A stretch of DNA of 45,816 nucleotides from an uncultured Clostridia bacterium (lineage in GTDB: Bacteria; Bacillota; Clostridia; Oscillospirales; Oscillospiraceae), in assembly GCA_945910975.1 (NCBI GenBank), contig CAMDZY010000001.1, positions 1 through 45,816 on the forward strand, written 5' to 3'. A program made the position numbers and the translations under genes. The notes beneath the pieces are model-generated. The model was not told the DNA's origin and made no database searches. It saw only the letters and a list, made by a program, of their open reading frames with translations. Position 1 is the stretch's first letter. Every line of letters starts with the position of its first letter. This document shows, piece after piece, positions 24,183 to 32,401 of this stretch.

Positions 24183-24428
24183 TTACAGCGGGGTGCGCTC
24201 GCGGATGATGGCGACCATTTCGCCCACATTTTTCATGGAGGAAATTTCCCCCATTCTGAATTTCATGCGGAACGTGCGCTCCACGGCGGAGATCAGGGTG
24301 ATATGCTCCAAGGAGTCCCAGTCCTCAATGTCGTTTGCGGTGGTAGAGGGCGTGATGTGAATGGTATCATCGTCAAAAACGTTCTGAAAAACGCGGTTTA
24401 AGCGGGCGTAAATTGCTTTTGTTTCCAT
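24183..24428 (-). CDS. Acyl carrier protein (stand-alone)
   Basis: 81 residues. The phosphopantetheine site is DSL in DIEDWDSLEHI, with Ser39 as the attachment residue. The helices around it fit the carrier-protein fold. GGAGGT precedes the ATG. It is the last gene of a four-gene operon after the FkbH-like gene (15 nt), away from any fatty-acid synthesis gene. It is therefore probably a dedicated carrier for the acyl group handled by its neighbours rather than the housekeeping AcpP. Confidence 0.92.
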   Translation of the reverse strand: METKAIYARLNRVFQNVFDDDTIHITPSTTANDIEDWDSLEHITLISAVERTFRMKFRMGEISSMKNVGEMVAIIRERTPL

Positions 24429-24443
24429 AAAAATTGACCTCCG

Positions 24444-26225
24444 TTACTTGGGATTGCCGGAAACGGCAATCACGTGATTTTTGGTTTGATAATCGGCAAG
24501 CGGCAGCTGCCAGACGGTGTTGCCCGCTGCATCGCAGCTGATTTGCGTAAAGCCGAACTGCGCGTAAAGCTCCCGCACCATGCCGTTTTTGGCGGTGGGG
24601 TAGTAATAGCCGCGAATTTCGTCGATTCCGGCGGCGCGGCACTTTGTAACCAACGTGTCGAGCATGGCAAGCTCCATGTCGCGCTTGAGCACGCGGCAGC
24701 TCATCAGCCAAAGCTCCACATCCAGAACATTGCCATTCTTCTTGCCGATCACCACGCTGACTACGCCGTTATCGCCGAACTTGTCCGTCAGCTTGCCATA
24801 CAGGCGGATGTAATCATCGCTTTCAAATACCTGCTCCATCTGCGCCTGCGTGTAGCGGCGGGTCGTCAGGTTGAACTGGTTGCTTTTGTTGGTCAGCTGG
24901 GTGATTCTTGCAATGTAAACAGGCAAAAAATCATCAATCGTGGCGTGCATATCCAGACTTTTCAGATATTCGCCGTAGTCCTGGAACGCGGCCTGCTGCG
25001 CGGCGCGCAGGGCATTGGTGCGGTACATTTCGTTGCGCTTGAAATCGTCCTCGCTCAGGGAGGTGACCTCAAAAAATCCGTTGCGGTCGAGGGTGGTGAT
25101 ATAAGTTTCCACGCTGTCCATCACTGGCACCGCAACGCCGGGACGCTGCACGCGGACAATTTCACGCTCGGCGGGGTTGTCGTCCACAAAGACAATGGCG
25201 TCCTCCATGATGTTCAACTCGCGGGCGATCTGGGCAATGTTCTGATCCTTGTTTTCCCAGTTGGCCTTGATGACGGCAAAATCCTCCGGCCGCAGCACAC
25301 CCTCCGGGTGATTCAGACCGGCGATTGCATTTTCATGGTCATTTTTGGAGCAGACTGTTAAAATGATGCCGATGGATTTGAGCTGCTTGAGATAGCTCTG
25401 AAATTCATAATACGACTGCGAAACGCCGGTTTCCTGCCCGATTTCGATGCCATCCACGCCGTCGTCGCCGACCACGCCGCCCCAAAGGGTGTTGTCCAAG
25501 TCGAGCGCCAGCGCCTTTTTATTTTTGCCGAAGATGGACTTCATGATGTTGGCAAGATTTTGCGCAAACGCCGGAATGGCCTCGAAGCACATGGCGTACT
25601 TGTACATATTCCAATACAGCGGGTTGCTCCACTCCTGCAAGCCGTAGCTTGCAGAGATGAAGTTCAAGTCGTTGATATGGAAATTCTCATGGCTCTGCGC
25701 GTAGTCGTAAAACGCCTGATTCAGGCGGGAGAGGAAATGCGTTCTGCCGTGGATGTCGTAGCAGTCGCGGTTGCCCAAAAGCCGGTAGAGCGGCATTTCA
25801 AAGTTGTTTTGGATGATTGGGCAGTGAAACTTCTCGTTTAGACTTTCCCAAATCGCGCGGAATTTGCGAAGCTCCGTCTGAAACTTTTCCTCGACCTGTT
25901 CGGCGGGATCGGTCACCTGCGGATAACTTGTCACGTTGCGGTTTGTGGTGTGAATCCAAATCAAATCGGGCGCAAAGTGCAGCAGCTCCTCGCCGGGGAA
26001 CATGGCGTCTTGATAATACTGGGCGTATTCCGACTCGTAAAAGGTCGGTTCAATGCCGGCATCGAGCAAAAACAGCTCCAGCGTTTTCACAATGTCGCTG
26101 GTGGTGGAACCGCCCAGCACGGCAATTTTCTTTTTCAGGCGGGGCGTACCGTCCGCCAGCAGCGCCCGGCGCAGGGATTTGCGTTTTTGAATCACCCGCG
26201 CGGCGTCAAATGGATATTCAAGCAT
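24444..26225 (-). CDS. FkbH-like HAD-IIIC / acyltransferase protein
   Basis: 593 residues in three parts. Residues ~30-230 look like an SGNH-like domain (IAVLGGSTTSDI). Residues ~236-390 are a HAD domain of subfamily IIIC (DLDNTLWGGVVGDD at 242-255, VCSKND, FVDDNPAEREIVR). The C-terminal ~430-560 is GNAT-like (VELWLMSCRVLKRDMELAML). FkbH proteins in polyketide pathways take a glyceryl unit from 1,3-bisphosphoglycerate, dephosphorylate it and load it on an acyl carrier protein. The carrier gene follows directly. AAAGGA precedes the ATG. The actual acyl group here is inferred. Confidence 0.9.
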   Translation of the reverse strand: MLEYPFDAARVIQKRKSLRRALLADGTPRLKKKIAVLGGSTTSDIVKTLELFLLDAGIEPTFYESEYAQYYQDAMFPGEELLHFAPDLIWIHTTNRNVTSYPQVTDPAEQVEEKFQTELRKFRAIWESLNEKFHCPIIQNNFEMPLYRLLGNRDCYDIHGRTHFLSRLNQAFYDYAQSHENFHINDLNFISASYGLQEWSNPLYWNMYKYAMCFEAIPAFAQNLANIMKSIFGKNKKALALDLDNTLWGGVVGDDGVDGIEIGQETGVSQSYYEFQSYLKQLKSIGIILTVCSKNDHENAIAGLNHPEGVLRPEDFAVIKANWENKDQNIAQIARELNIMEDAIVFVDDNPAEREIVRVQRPGVAVPVMDSVETYITTLDRNGFFEVTSLSEDDFKRNEMYRTNALRAAQQAAFQDYGEYLKSLDMHATIDDFLPVYIARITQLTNKSNQFNLTTRRYTQAQMEQVFESDDYIRLYGKLTDKFGDNGVVSVVIGKKNGNVLDVELWLMSCRVLKRDMELAMLDTLVTKCRAAGIDEIRGYYYPTAKNGMVRELYAQFGFTQISCDAAGNTVWQLPLADYQTKNHVIAVSGNPK

Positions 26226-26237
26226 GGTGCATCCTTT

Positions 26238-27653
26238 CTATGGCTGTTCATCCACGATGGGATTTCCTGCGTCCTGTGTGATCAAATCCATCAGTCCGTC
26301 GGCGTTGACGCCCACCACGGAATACGAACACATGGTGAACAAAACGTCCGTGACGCCGGTCGTCTGGATAAAGTCGACCAGATTGCGCTCGAAATAGCGC
26401 ATATCGACCACATAAATTTGCTCAAACGAGCTGGTGTAGAACGGAATTTCCGCATTGCCGTAGCTGTCCTTGATCACCAGCAGCTTGCGGCCGTTTTTCA
26501 CGGAGGTGTTGACCTTGACCGTCAACTCGTCGCTGCCCATGAACATCAGGTAGGAGTTGGCCGTGTCGACATCCGCGAACAGGTCGCCGTCGTAGCGGTA
26601 GGTAAAGTCGGTGGAATAGTAGTAGGCCTTGTAATCGCAGGTCGGCTCGTAGTAGATGAAGTCCTCCGGGTCGTTGAGCAAGCGCGCATCGTCGGTGAAG
26701 GCGTACATCGTGCCGACATAGCCCTCGTTGACGCCCTTTTTGTACTGCTCCAGTTCCGCGAAGGGGACGCCTGCGGCTTCGGCAAAGGTGCGGCAGGCGT
26801 AATATGCGCCGAGCGGCTGCCAGTGGTGGTCGGTGCGGCAGTAGATTGGCTCCTCCGTGTGCTTGGCCAGCACCGGGCAAAGGTCAATGGAGGTGATGCG
26901 GCTGTCCAGCTGCTCGGCGATCTTGGCAAAGCATTTGCTTTGGTCGGCGGAGCTGTCGGCAGCGTTGCTGGGGACATAGAACTGACTCGACAAGGGCGCG
27001 GGCATGGAATAGATCTTCACGCCGTCGCCCAGCTTTTCCTGCAAGGTGTTCAGCGCTTCAATGTATGCGCTGCCGCTGCCGCCGCCAAACAGGGGCAGAC
27101 ACTTCCAATGGTCGTCCTGATTGACAATCATCAGGCCGTTGGACATGGAAACCTCCGCCTCGTCGCCGGTGTAGTCGTGCTGAGTCGGCTCCTCGGTCGG
27201 GGCCGGCTCGGTCGGCTCGGTGGGAGTGTCGCCGGAGGCAGACGCATCGGTCGGCTTTTGCGGCTTGGCGTTCATATTTTCGGCCACGATATCGTTGTTG
27301 ATGATGGTAATGGTATCCTTGGAATTGCGCAGACCCAGCAGACCGCGCAGCTGGTTGCCCGCGTTTTTAAAGCTGTCGCGGTAAGGCACGGTGTCGTCAT
27401 AAAATTCGGTGACGCCGCCGGTGAAGTCGCCGGAAAAATAGCTTTTCAGCGAGAAAGCCGGGAATTGCGCCAGCTTTCGCTTTTCCAGCTGCGATTCGTC
27501 CGGACGCGGGAACACCAGTAAGAACGCGGCGATGCCGAAAAACACCACCATCAGCACAAGCACGGACAGTGCAGACCAGCGCAGCTCGTTCCACTTTCTG
27601 CGGCGCAGGCGGCGCTGCCGGGGAGAAAGTTTGGGTTTTTGATTTTGTTCCAT
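26238..27653 (-). CDS. DHHW family protein (AlgJ/AlgX/DltD-like)
   Basis: 471 residues. A very basic N-terminus and a membrane segment at about 28-49 anchor an external SGNH-hydrolase-like domain. The name-giving motif is in YCRTDHHWQPLGA (DHHW at 275-278). A late VIKDSYGNAEIPFY segment could carry the Ser of the site. A Thr/Pro/Glu-rich insert lies near 130-165. In related systems such proteins receive the acyl group from an MBOAT protein and place it on a surface polymer. It is 12 nt from both neighbours, so it belongs to the same operon. Confidence 0.88.
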   Translation of the reverse strand: MEQNQKPKLSPRQRRLRRRKWNELRWSALSVLVLMVVFFGIAAFLLVFPRPDESQLEKRKLAQFPAFSLKSYFSGDFTGGVTEFYDDTVPYRDSFKNAGNQLRGLLGLRNSKDTITIINNDIVAENMNAKPQKPTDASASGDTPTEPTEPAPTEEPTQHDYTGDEAEVSMSNGLMIVNQDDHWKCLPLFGGGSGSAYIEALNTLQEKLGDGVKIYSMPAPLSSQFYVPSNAADSSADQSKCFAKIAEQLDSRITSIDLCPVLAKHTEEPIYCRTDHHWQPLGAYYACRTFAEAAGVPFAELEQYKKGVNEGYVGTMYAFTDDARLLNDPEDFIYYEPTCDYKAYYYSTDFTYRYDGDLFADVDTANSYLMFMGSDELTVKVNTSVKNGRKLLVIKDSYGNAEIPFYTSSFEQIYVVDMRYFERNLVDFIQTTGVTDVLFTMCSYSVVGVNADGLMDLITQDAGNPIVDEQP

Positions 27654-27665
27654 AAAAGCGCCCCC

Positions 27666-29090
27666 TTAGAAACGGAAATACAAGAACGGATTGTTGGTGG
27701 CATTAACCAGCAGAATGCTGGAAATGATCAGCAGCGCAATGCAGCCCACCAGCGCGATGATACGGCCGGCGGCGTAGACACGCTCGCTGCGGTTATCGTA
27801 GAAAAATGCCTTGATTTTGGGCAGCAAGGGCAGGCTGATGGCAACGGCCACGATGATCAGGAAGAGGTTACTCAAGAACGCCGACCAGGTCAGGCTGTCG
27901 AAGAACGGCGCCAAGCCACGAATCATGCCGATGCCGAAAATGTTCTGGAAGAACTGCCCCAGCTGGCCGAGATCTTCAAAATAGAAGATGCCGAAGCCGA
28001 TGATAATTACCAGCTTGCTGTAGATATGCTTCCACCAGATGGGCCATTTTTTCATGCGCTTTTTGCCCAGTTTCTGCTCGAAGAAAATGAAGAAGCCGAA
28101 ATACAGACCCCACAGGATGAAGTTCCACGATGCGCCGTGCCACATACCGGTGCAGAACCAGACCAGAAACAGGTTAAAATACTTGCGGTTTTTGCCGAAA
28201 ATCGGCACATACAGCAGATAATCGCGGAAGAACGAGCCGAGCGAAATATGCCACCGCTGCCAAAATTCCGCAATCGTTTTGCAGGCGAAGGGGTGGTTGA
28301 AGTTTTCGTCAAAGTGGAAGCCGAACATCCGCCCAAGGCCGATGGCAATGTCGGAATAGCCGCTAAAATCGAAGTAGACATACAGCGAGTAGATGATCAC
28401 CGTGAACCAGGTGCCAAGGAACGACAGCCCCGCGATATTGCCGGAGCCAAAGAACGTGTCGACGATTTCATAAAGACTGTTGGCGATGATGACCTTTTTC
28501 GCCAAGCCGACAATCGCGCGCAGAGCGCCCTCGCACAGGTCGTTGATGGTCGTGGTGCGGTTGTCAATTTCCTGCTCCACCACACTGTAGCGGACGATGG
28601 GTCCGGCGATCAGCTGCGGGAACAGGGACAAATACAGCAGGAACTTGTGGTAGCGGTGCTGCACCTGTACGGTCTGCCAGTAGCAGTCGAGAATGTAGGA
28701 GATCGCCTGGAACGTGAAAAAGCTGATGCCGATCGGCAGACGGATCTGCGGTACGGCAACGGAAGCGCCGAACAGCGCGTTGAAATTCTCCACCAAAAAG
28801 CCGCTGTATTTAAACACCAGCAGCAGCGCCAAATCCGCCGCTATGCCCAGCCCAACCGCCAGCTTTGCACCCGCCGTATCACGGTAGCGGTCGATGGCCA
28901 AGCCAATGCCCCAGTTCAGCACGGAGCTAAACAGCAGCAGCAGCACCCAAACCGGCTCGCCCCAGGCGTAAAAGACCAGCGAAAACGCAATCAGGACGGC
29001 GTTTTTCGCCTTTATGTTTCGCGCCGCAAAGTAGCAAATCAGGCACAGCGGCAGGAAAACGTACAGAAAATACAAATCAGCAAAAACCAT
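27666..29090 (-). CDS. MBOAT family membrane O-acyltransferase
   Basis: 474 residues with about a dozen membrane segments, of the DltB/AlgI type. The hallmark His is in CTGMWHGASWNF (His318) and a second conserved block is EFWQRWHISLGSFFRDYL. LPIGISFFTFQAISYILD and GPIVRY are also typical. Family members pass an acyl group across the membrane from a cytoplasmic donor. I start at the ATG that follows GAGG rather than a TTG four codons earlier. It is the first gene of the operon MBOAT-DHHW-FkbH-ACP. Confidence 0.94.
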   Translation of the reverse strand: MVFADLYFLYVFLPLCLICYFAARNIKAKNAVLIAFSLVFYAWGEPVWVLLLLFSSVLNWGIGLAIDRYRDTAGAKLAVGLGIAADLALLLVFKYSGFLVENFNALFGASVAVPQIRLPIGISFFTFQAISYILDCYWQTVQVQHRYHKFLLYLSLFPQLIAGPIVRYSVVEQEIDNRTTTINDLCEGALRAIVGLAKKVIIANSLYEIVDTFFGSGNIAGLSFLGTWFTVIIYSLYVYFDFSGYSDIAIGLGRMFGFHFDENFNHPFACKTIAEFWQRWHISLGSFFRDYLLYVPIFGKNRKYFNLFLVWFCTGMWHGASWNFILWGLYFGFFIFFEQKLGKKRMKKWPIWWKHIYSKLVIIIGFGIFYFEDLGQLGQFFQNIFGIGMIRGLAPFFDSLTWSAFLSNLFLIIVAVAISLPLLPKIKAFFYDNRSERVYAAGRIIALVGCIALLIISSILLVNATNNPFLYFRF

Positions 29091-29145
29091 AGGAAACCTC
29101 AAACGTCAAAGCGAATCGCGTCGCCGGATTTCATTTAACATTATA

Positions 29146-29174
29146 ATTTTACAACAATCGACACAATTCGTCAA
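29146..29174 (-). promoter_or_regulatory. Promoter of the MBOAT operon
   Basis: TTGACG, a 17-nt spacer and TAAAAT on the minus strand, about 55 nt before the MBOAT start. A TATAAT lies 1 nt further on and may add a second start. Confidence 0.65.
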
Positions 29175-29224
29175 GGCTATTTTCGACTTCGTACATTTTT
29201 TTGCGGACAATGCGGCTTTTGTAC

Positions 29225-29253
29225 TTGTAATTTTGCGCAAAATCCGCTATGCT
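29225..29253 (+). promoter_or_regulatory. Promoter of rimM-trmD
   Basis: TTGTAA, a 17-nt spacer and TATGCT on the plus strand, about 30 nt before the rimM start; divergent from the MBOAT operon promoter. Confidence 0.55.
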
Positions 29254-29283
29254 AAAGGCAACCAAGAAAACGGGGGTGGAAAA

Positions 29284-29784
29284 ATGGAACGAAAAATTTT
29301 AGACGCTGGGCAGATCGTCAGCAGTCACGGCATTCAGGGCGAGGTAAAGCTGCTGCCCTGGGCGGACAGCCCGGATTTTTTGCTGAAATTTGACACGGTA
29401 TATATCGGCGGGCAGCCATACCCGGTCGAGCGCAGCCGCGTGCAGGGCAACTGCGTGCTGATGAAGCTCAAGGGCGTGGATTCGATGGAGGCGGCCACGG
29501 CGCTGCGCAACCAAGTGGTGCGCATCGACCGAACCGGCGTTCAGCTGCCGGACGGCGCAGTGTTTATCGCCGATTTGCTCGGCTGCCGTTGCGTGGACGA
29601 GGACGGCACGGAGTTCGGCAAAATCAAGGACGTGTTGAATATGCCGTCGAGCGATGTGTATGTGATTTCCGGCGAACACGAATATATGATCCCGGCGGTG
29701 AAGGAATTTGTGAAGGAAATTAACATTGCAGAAAAGTGTGTAAACTTCCATTTGATCGAGGGTTTCCGAACCGATGAGAATTGA
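29284..29784 (+). CDS. rimM: Ribosome maturation factor RimM
   Basis: Assists 30S subunit assembly at the 3' domain of 16S rRNA. The N-terminal domain shows AGQIVSSHGIQGEVKLLPW, and the C-terminal PRC-barrel shows DLLGCRCVDEDGTEFGKIKDV and YMIPAVKEFVKEI. The length of 166 residues is normal. The ATG at 29284 follows GGGGGTGG; an earlier in-frame start would overlap the promoter. It overlaps trmD by 11 nt. The rimM-trmD pair is a common bacterial arrangement. Confidence 0.94.
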   Translation: MERKILDAGQIVSSHGIQGEVKLLPWADSPDFLLKFDTVYIGGQPYPVERSRVQGNCVLMKLKGVDSMEAATALRNQVVRIDRTGVQLPDGAVFIADLLGCRCVDEDGTEFGKIKDVLNMPSSDVYVISGEHEYMIPAVKEFVKEINIAEKCVNFHLIEGFRTDEN

Positions 29785-30556
29785 CATTATGACGCTCTTC
29801 CCCGACACTGTGGGGGATATGATGAGCGAATCCATTTTAGGCCGCGCACAGGAGCGCGGTTACATCAAAATCCGCACCCATCAAATCCGCGATTACACCG
29901 TCAACCGCCAAAATCAGGTGGACGATTACCCCTACGGCGGGGGCAGGGGCGCGGTGATGCAGGCCGACCCGCTCTACCGCTGCTGGGAGCATATCCGGCA
30001 GGAGGTCGGCGCGCCGGTGCATACCGTTTATATGTCACCCTGCGGCACGGTATTCACGCAGGAAAAGGCCAAGCAGCTGCACGCGGACTATGAAAATATC
30101 ATTCTCGTCTGCGGCCACTATGAGGGCATCGACCAGCGGTTTATTGACGAATGCGTGGATGAAGAAATTTCCATCGGCGATTTTGTTTTGACCGGCGGTG
30201 AACTGCCGGCCATGGTGGTGGCCGACTGCATCTGCCGCATGGAGCCGGGCGTTCTGCCCGATCCGGAATGCTTTGAGGAGGAGAGCCACTGGTCAGGACT
30301 GCTGGAATATCCGCAGTATTCCCGTCCGGCCGTGTGGCATGGGCGAGAGGTGCCGCCGATTCTGCTCTCCGGCGACCACGGCAAGGTGGCGCGTTGGCGC
30401 AAAAAGCAGTCGATCCTGCGCACCTTCCACCGCAGACCCGATATGTTTGCCAAGCTGACGCTTCCCGGTAAAACCAGAGCGGAAAAGAAATTTTTACAGG
30501 AACTGGAGGATGAAGATGATGCGTTCCGAGATCGAAACACTCCAAAAATGGGTTGA
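29774..30556 (+). CDS. trmD: tRNA (guanine-N1)-methyltransferase
   Basis: Methylates G37 of tRNAs that read codons starting with C, preventing frameshifts. The trefoil-knot SAM site is seen in ILVCGHYEGIDQRFID and EISIGDFVLTGGE. MRIDIMTLFPD at the start, DDYPYGGG and PEYSRP-like YPQYSRPAVWHG are also typical. 260 residues. The glycine loop reads GGGRGAVMQ, where many TrmD proteins have GGGxGMxM. The sirtuin gene begins inside its 3' end. Confidence 0.95.
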   Translation: MRIDIMTLFPDTVGDMMSESILGRAQERGYIKIRTHQIRDYTVNRQNQVDDYPYGGGRGAVMQADPLYRCWEHIRQEVGAPVHTVYMSPCGTVFTQEKAKQLHADYENIILVCGHYEGIDQRFIDECVDEEISIGDFVLTGGELPAMVVADCICRMEPGVLPDPECFEEESHWSGLLEYPQYSRPAVWHGREVPPILLSGDHGKVARWRKKQSILRTFHRRPDMFAKLTLPGKTRAEKKFLQELEDEDDAFRDRNTPKMG

Positions 30557-31235
30557 CGAATCGAGCAATATCGTCTTTTTCGGCGGCGCGGGCGTTTCCA
30601 CCGAGTCCGGCATCCCGGACTTCCGCAGTGTGGACGGGCTGTATCACCAGAAGTTTGAATACCCGCCGGAAACGATTATTTCCCACAGCTTTTACGAGAA
30701 AAATCCCGCCTATTTTTTCCGCTTTTACCGCGAAAAAATGCTGCCCCTCGGCTTTGAACCGAACATCACCCACAAAAAGCTGGCGGAGTTGGAGCAAAAG
30801 GGCAAGCTGCGCGCCGTTGTCACGCAAAATATCGACGGTCTGCACCAAAAAGCCGGCAGCAAGACCGTCTACGAGCTGCACGGCAGCGTTTTGCGCAATT
30901 ACTGCACCCGCTGCCGCAAATTCTATCCGGCAGAGTATGTAAAAAACGCCGACGGCGTGCCGCTTTGCACCTGCGGCGGCATCGTCAAGCCGGATGTAGT
31001 GCTGTATGAGGAGGGGCTGGACGAGCAGACGCTGCAAAACGCCGTGATGGCGATCCGCGCGGCCGATCTGCTGATCGTCGGCGGCACCTCGCTGACGGTC
31101 TACCCGGCTGCGGGTTTGCTGCAATACTATCGCGGCAGCCGCCTTGTGCTGATCAACCGCGATGAAACGCCCTACGATTCCTACGCGGACTTGGTGCTGC
31201 ACCAGTCACTGGGTGATGTTTTTTCGCAGCTATAA
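30516..31235 (+). CDS. cobB: NAD-dependent protein deacylase (sirtuin)
   Basis: Removes acyl groups from lysines with NAD. Motifs: FFGGAGVSTESGIPDFRS for NAD, TQNIDGLHQKAG, the catalytic His in YELHGSV, and a four-Cys zinc site (CTRCRKF and CTCGG). 239 residues. Three ATGs lie within 10 nt after GGAGG (30510, 30516, 30519); the second and third have proper spacing. The gene overlaps the end of trmD by about 41 nt in another frame, so translation is probably coupled. Confidence 0.93.
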   Translation: MMRSEIETLQKWVDESSNIVFFGGAGVSTESGIPDFRSVDGLYHQKFEYPPETIISHSFYEKNPAYFFRFYREKMLPLGFEPNITHKKLAELEQKGKLRAVVTQNIDGLHQKAGSKTVYELHGSVLRNYCTRCRKFYPAEYVKNADGVPLCTCGGIVKPDVVLYEEGLDEQTLQNAVMAIRAADLLIVGGTSLTVYPAAGLLQYYRGSRLVLINRDETPYDSYADLVLHQSLGDVFSQL

Positions 31236-31239
31236 TTCT

Positions 31240-31273
31240 TTGCGCCGCAACAGCACTGCGGCGCAAATTTTTT
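31240..31273 (+). terminator. Terminator after the sirtuin gene
   Basis: A perfect 10-bp stem (TTGCGCCGCA and its complement) with a 7-nt loop, followed by ATTTTTT. Confidence 0.88.
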
Positions 31274-31282
31274 GGTAAAGGA

Positions 31283-31311
31283 TTGCAGCCCGGCGGGAAA
31301 TGTGATATAAT
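31283..31311 (+). promoter_or_regulatory. Promoter of the Tim44-like gene
   Basis: TTGCAG, a 17-nt spacer and TATAAT on the plus strand. The leader to the start codon is about 135 nt, with no gene and no clear fold in it. Confidence 0.7.
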
Positions 31312-31455
31312 AGAATAAGGAAAAAATACATATGCAAATACCACGGGCGGTGTTTTTGGCGGCTTTCTCCGTTGGCGAAATACCCGAAAAAAGCTGCCAA
31401 ATAATCGAGAAAGGGAATTGCACGGTACATAATATATTGTGCATGGGAAACAAGA

Positions 31456-32376
31456 ATGAAGTGGAAAAAGATCCTCTCACTCCTGCTGTGTTTGATGCTG
31501 CTCGCGGCATTTGCCCTGCACGCCGGCGCTGACTTTGGCGACTTCGCCGGAGATAGCGATTACGGCGACAGTGATTACGACTCCGACTACGGCGACAGTG
31601 ATTATGATGACGATGATGACGATGATGGTTATGGCAGCGACAGCGACTCCGGCAGCTCCGGCGGTTCGAGTGGATTTACCGTCCTTGCATTGGCAATCGT
31701 AGTGGTCTATCTCGTGGTTTCGGCCTTCCGCTCTTCGAAAGGGAAAGGTGGCAAAACCACCAAGCGTTCTGTCATGCCGGGCGCACAGGCGACCTTGCAA
31801 TCTCAGCTTCGCCCGATGGGCGAATATGAAGCGCTGGATGCCAACTTTGACGCCGGCGACTTGGTGCAAAAGCTGTCGAATTGGTATGTACAGATGCAAA
31901 ATTGCTGGTCGGACGGCGATATTGAACCGGTGCGGCCGTTCTTCTCCGATGCCTATTGGCAGCAGATGAACCGCCAGCTGCAAGCCATGCGCCAGCAAGG
32001 CCACGTTGACCACACCGAACGCATTGCGGTGCTTGGCGTCACGTTGCGTGGCTTCTATCAGTCCGGCGGCGAGGATCACATCATTGCCGAGCTTCGCACC
32101 CGCATTGTCAGCTATGTCACCGACCAAAACGGGAACCTTGTTTCCGGCAGCCGAACGGCGGAGAAATTCATGACCTACGAATGGGATCTGACCCGTCCGA
32201 GCGGCACGCAAACGCAGGCCGCCGAAGCGATGCAAACCGTCCGCTGCCCCAACTGCGGCGCAACGCTCAGCATCAACGAAAGCGCAAAGTGTCCCTATTG
32301 CGATTCCGTCATCACTCTGACACAGCACGGCTGGGTGATCGCCTCCATCAAGGGAATTTCCCAACGCACCGTGTAA
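31456..32376 (+). CDS. Tim44-like membrane protein with zinc ribbon
   Basis: 306 residues. A signal-like N-terminus (MKWKKILSLLLCLMLLAAFALHAGA) is followed by an acidic low-complexity stretch of GDSDY-type units and an Asp run (about 26-66). A second membrane segment follows (about 74-92). Then come a basic stretch, a Tim44-like domain (about 120-250: DLVQKLSNWYVQMQNCWSDGD, RPFFSDAYWQQMNRQL) and a four-Cys zinc ribbon (CPNCGATLSINESAKCPYC). Such proteins are widespread in Clostridia and uncharacterised. The ribosome binding site is weak. The mnmA gene follows 25 nt later and may share the transcript. Confidence 0.82.
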   Translation: MKWKKILSLLLCLMLLAAFALHAGADFGDFAGDSDYGDSDYDSDYGDSDYDDDDDDDGYGSDSDSGSSGGSSGFTVLALAIVVVYLVVSAFRSSKGKGGKTTKRSVMPGAQATLQSQLRPMGEYEALDANFDAGDLVQKLSNWYVQMQNCWSDGDIEPVRPFFSDAYWQQMNRQLQAMRQQGHVDHTERIAVLGVTLRGFYQSGGEDHIIAELRTRIVSYVTDQNGNLVSGSRTAEKFMTYEWDLTRPSGTQTQAAEAMQTVRCPNCGATLSINESAKCPYCDSVITLTQHGWVIASIKGISQRTV

Positions 32377-32401
32377 TGCAGATATCATAGGAGATTCAAT
32401 T

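Noticed and set aside
25950..29138. Two long plus-strand open frames over the FkbH, DHHW and MBOAT genes
   Set aside because: Antisense shadows; the minus-strand proteins are clear family members and spaced as an operon.
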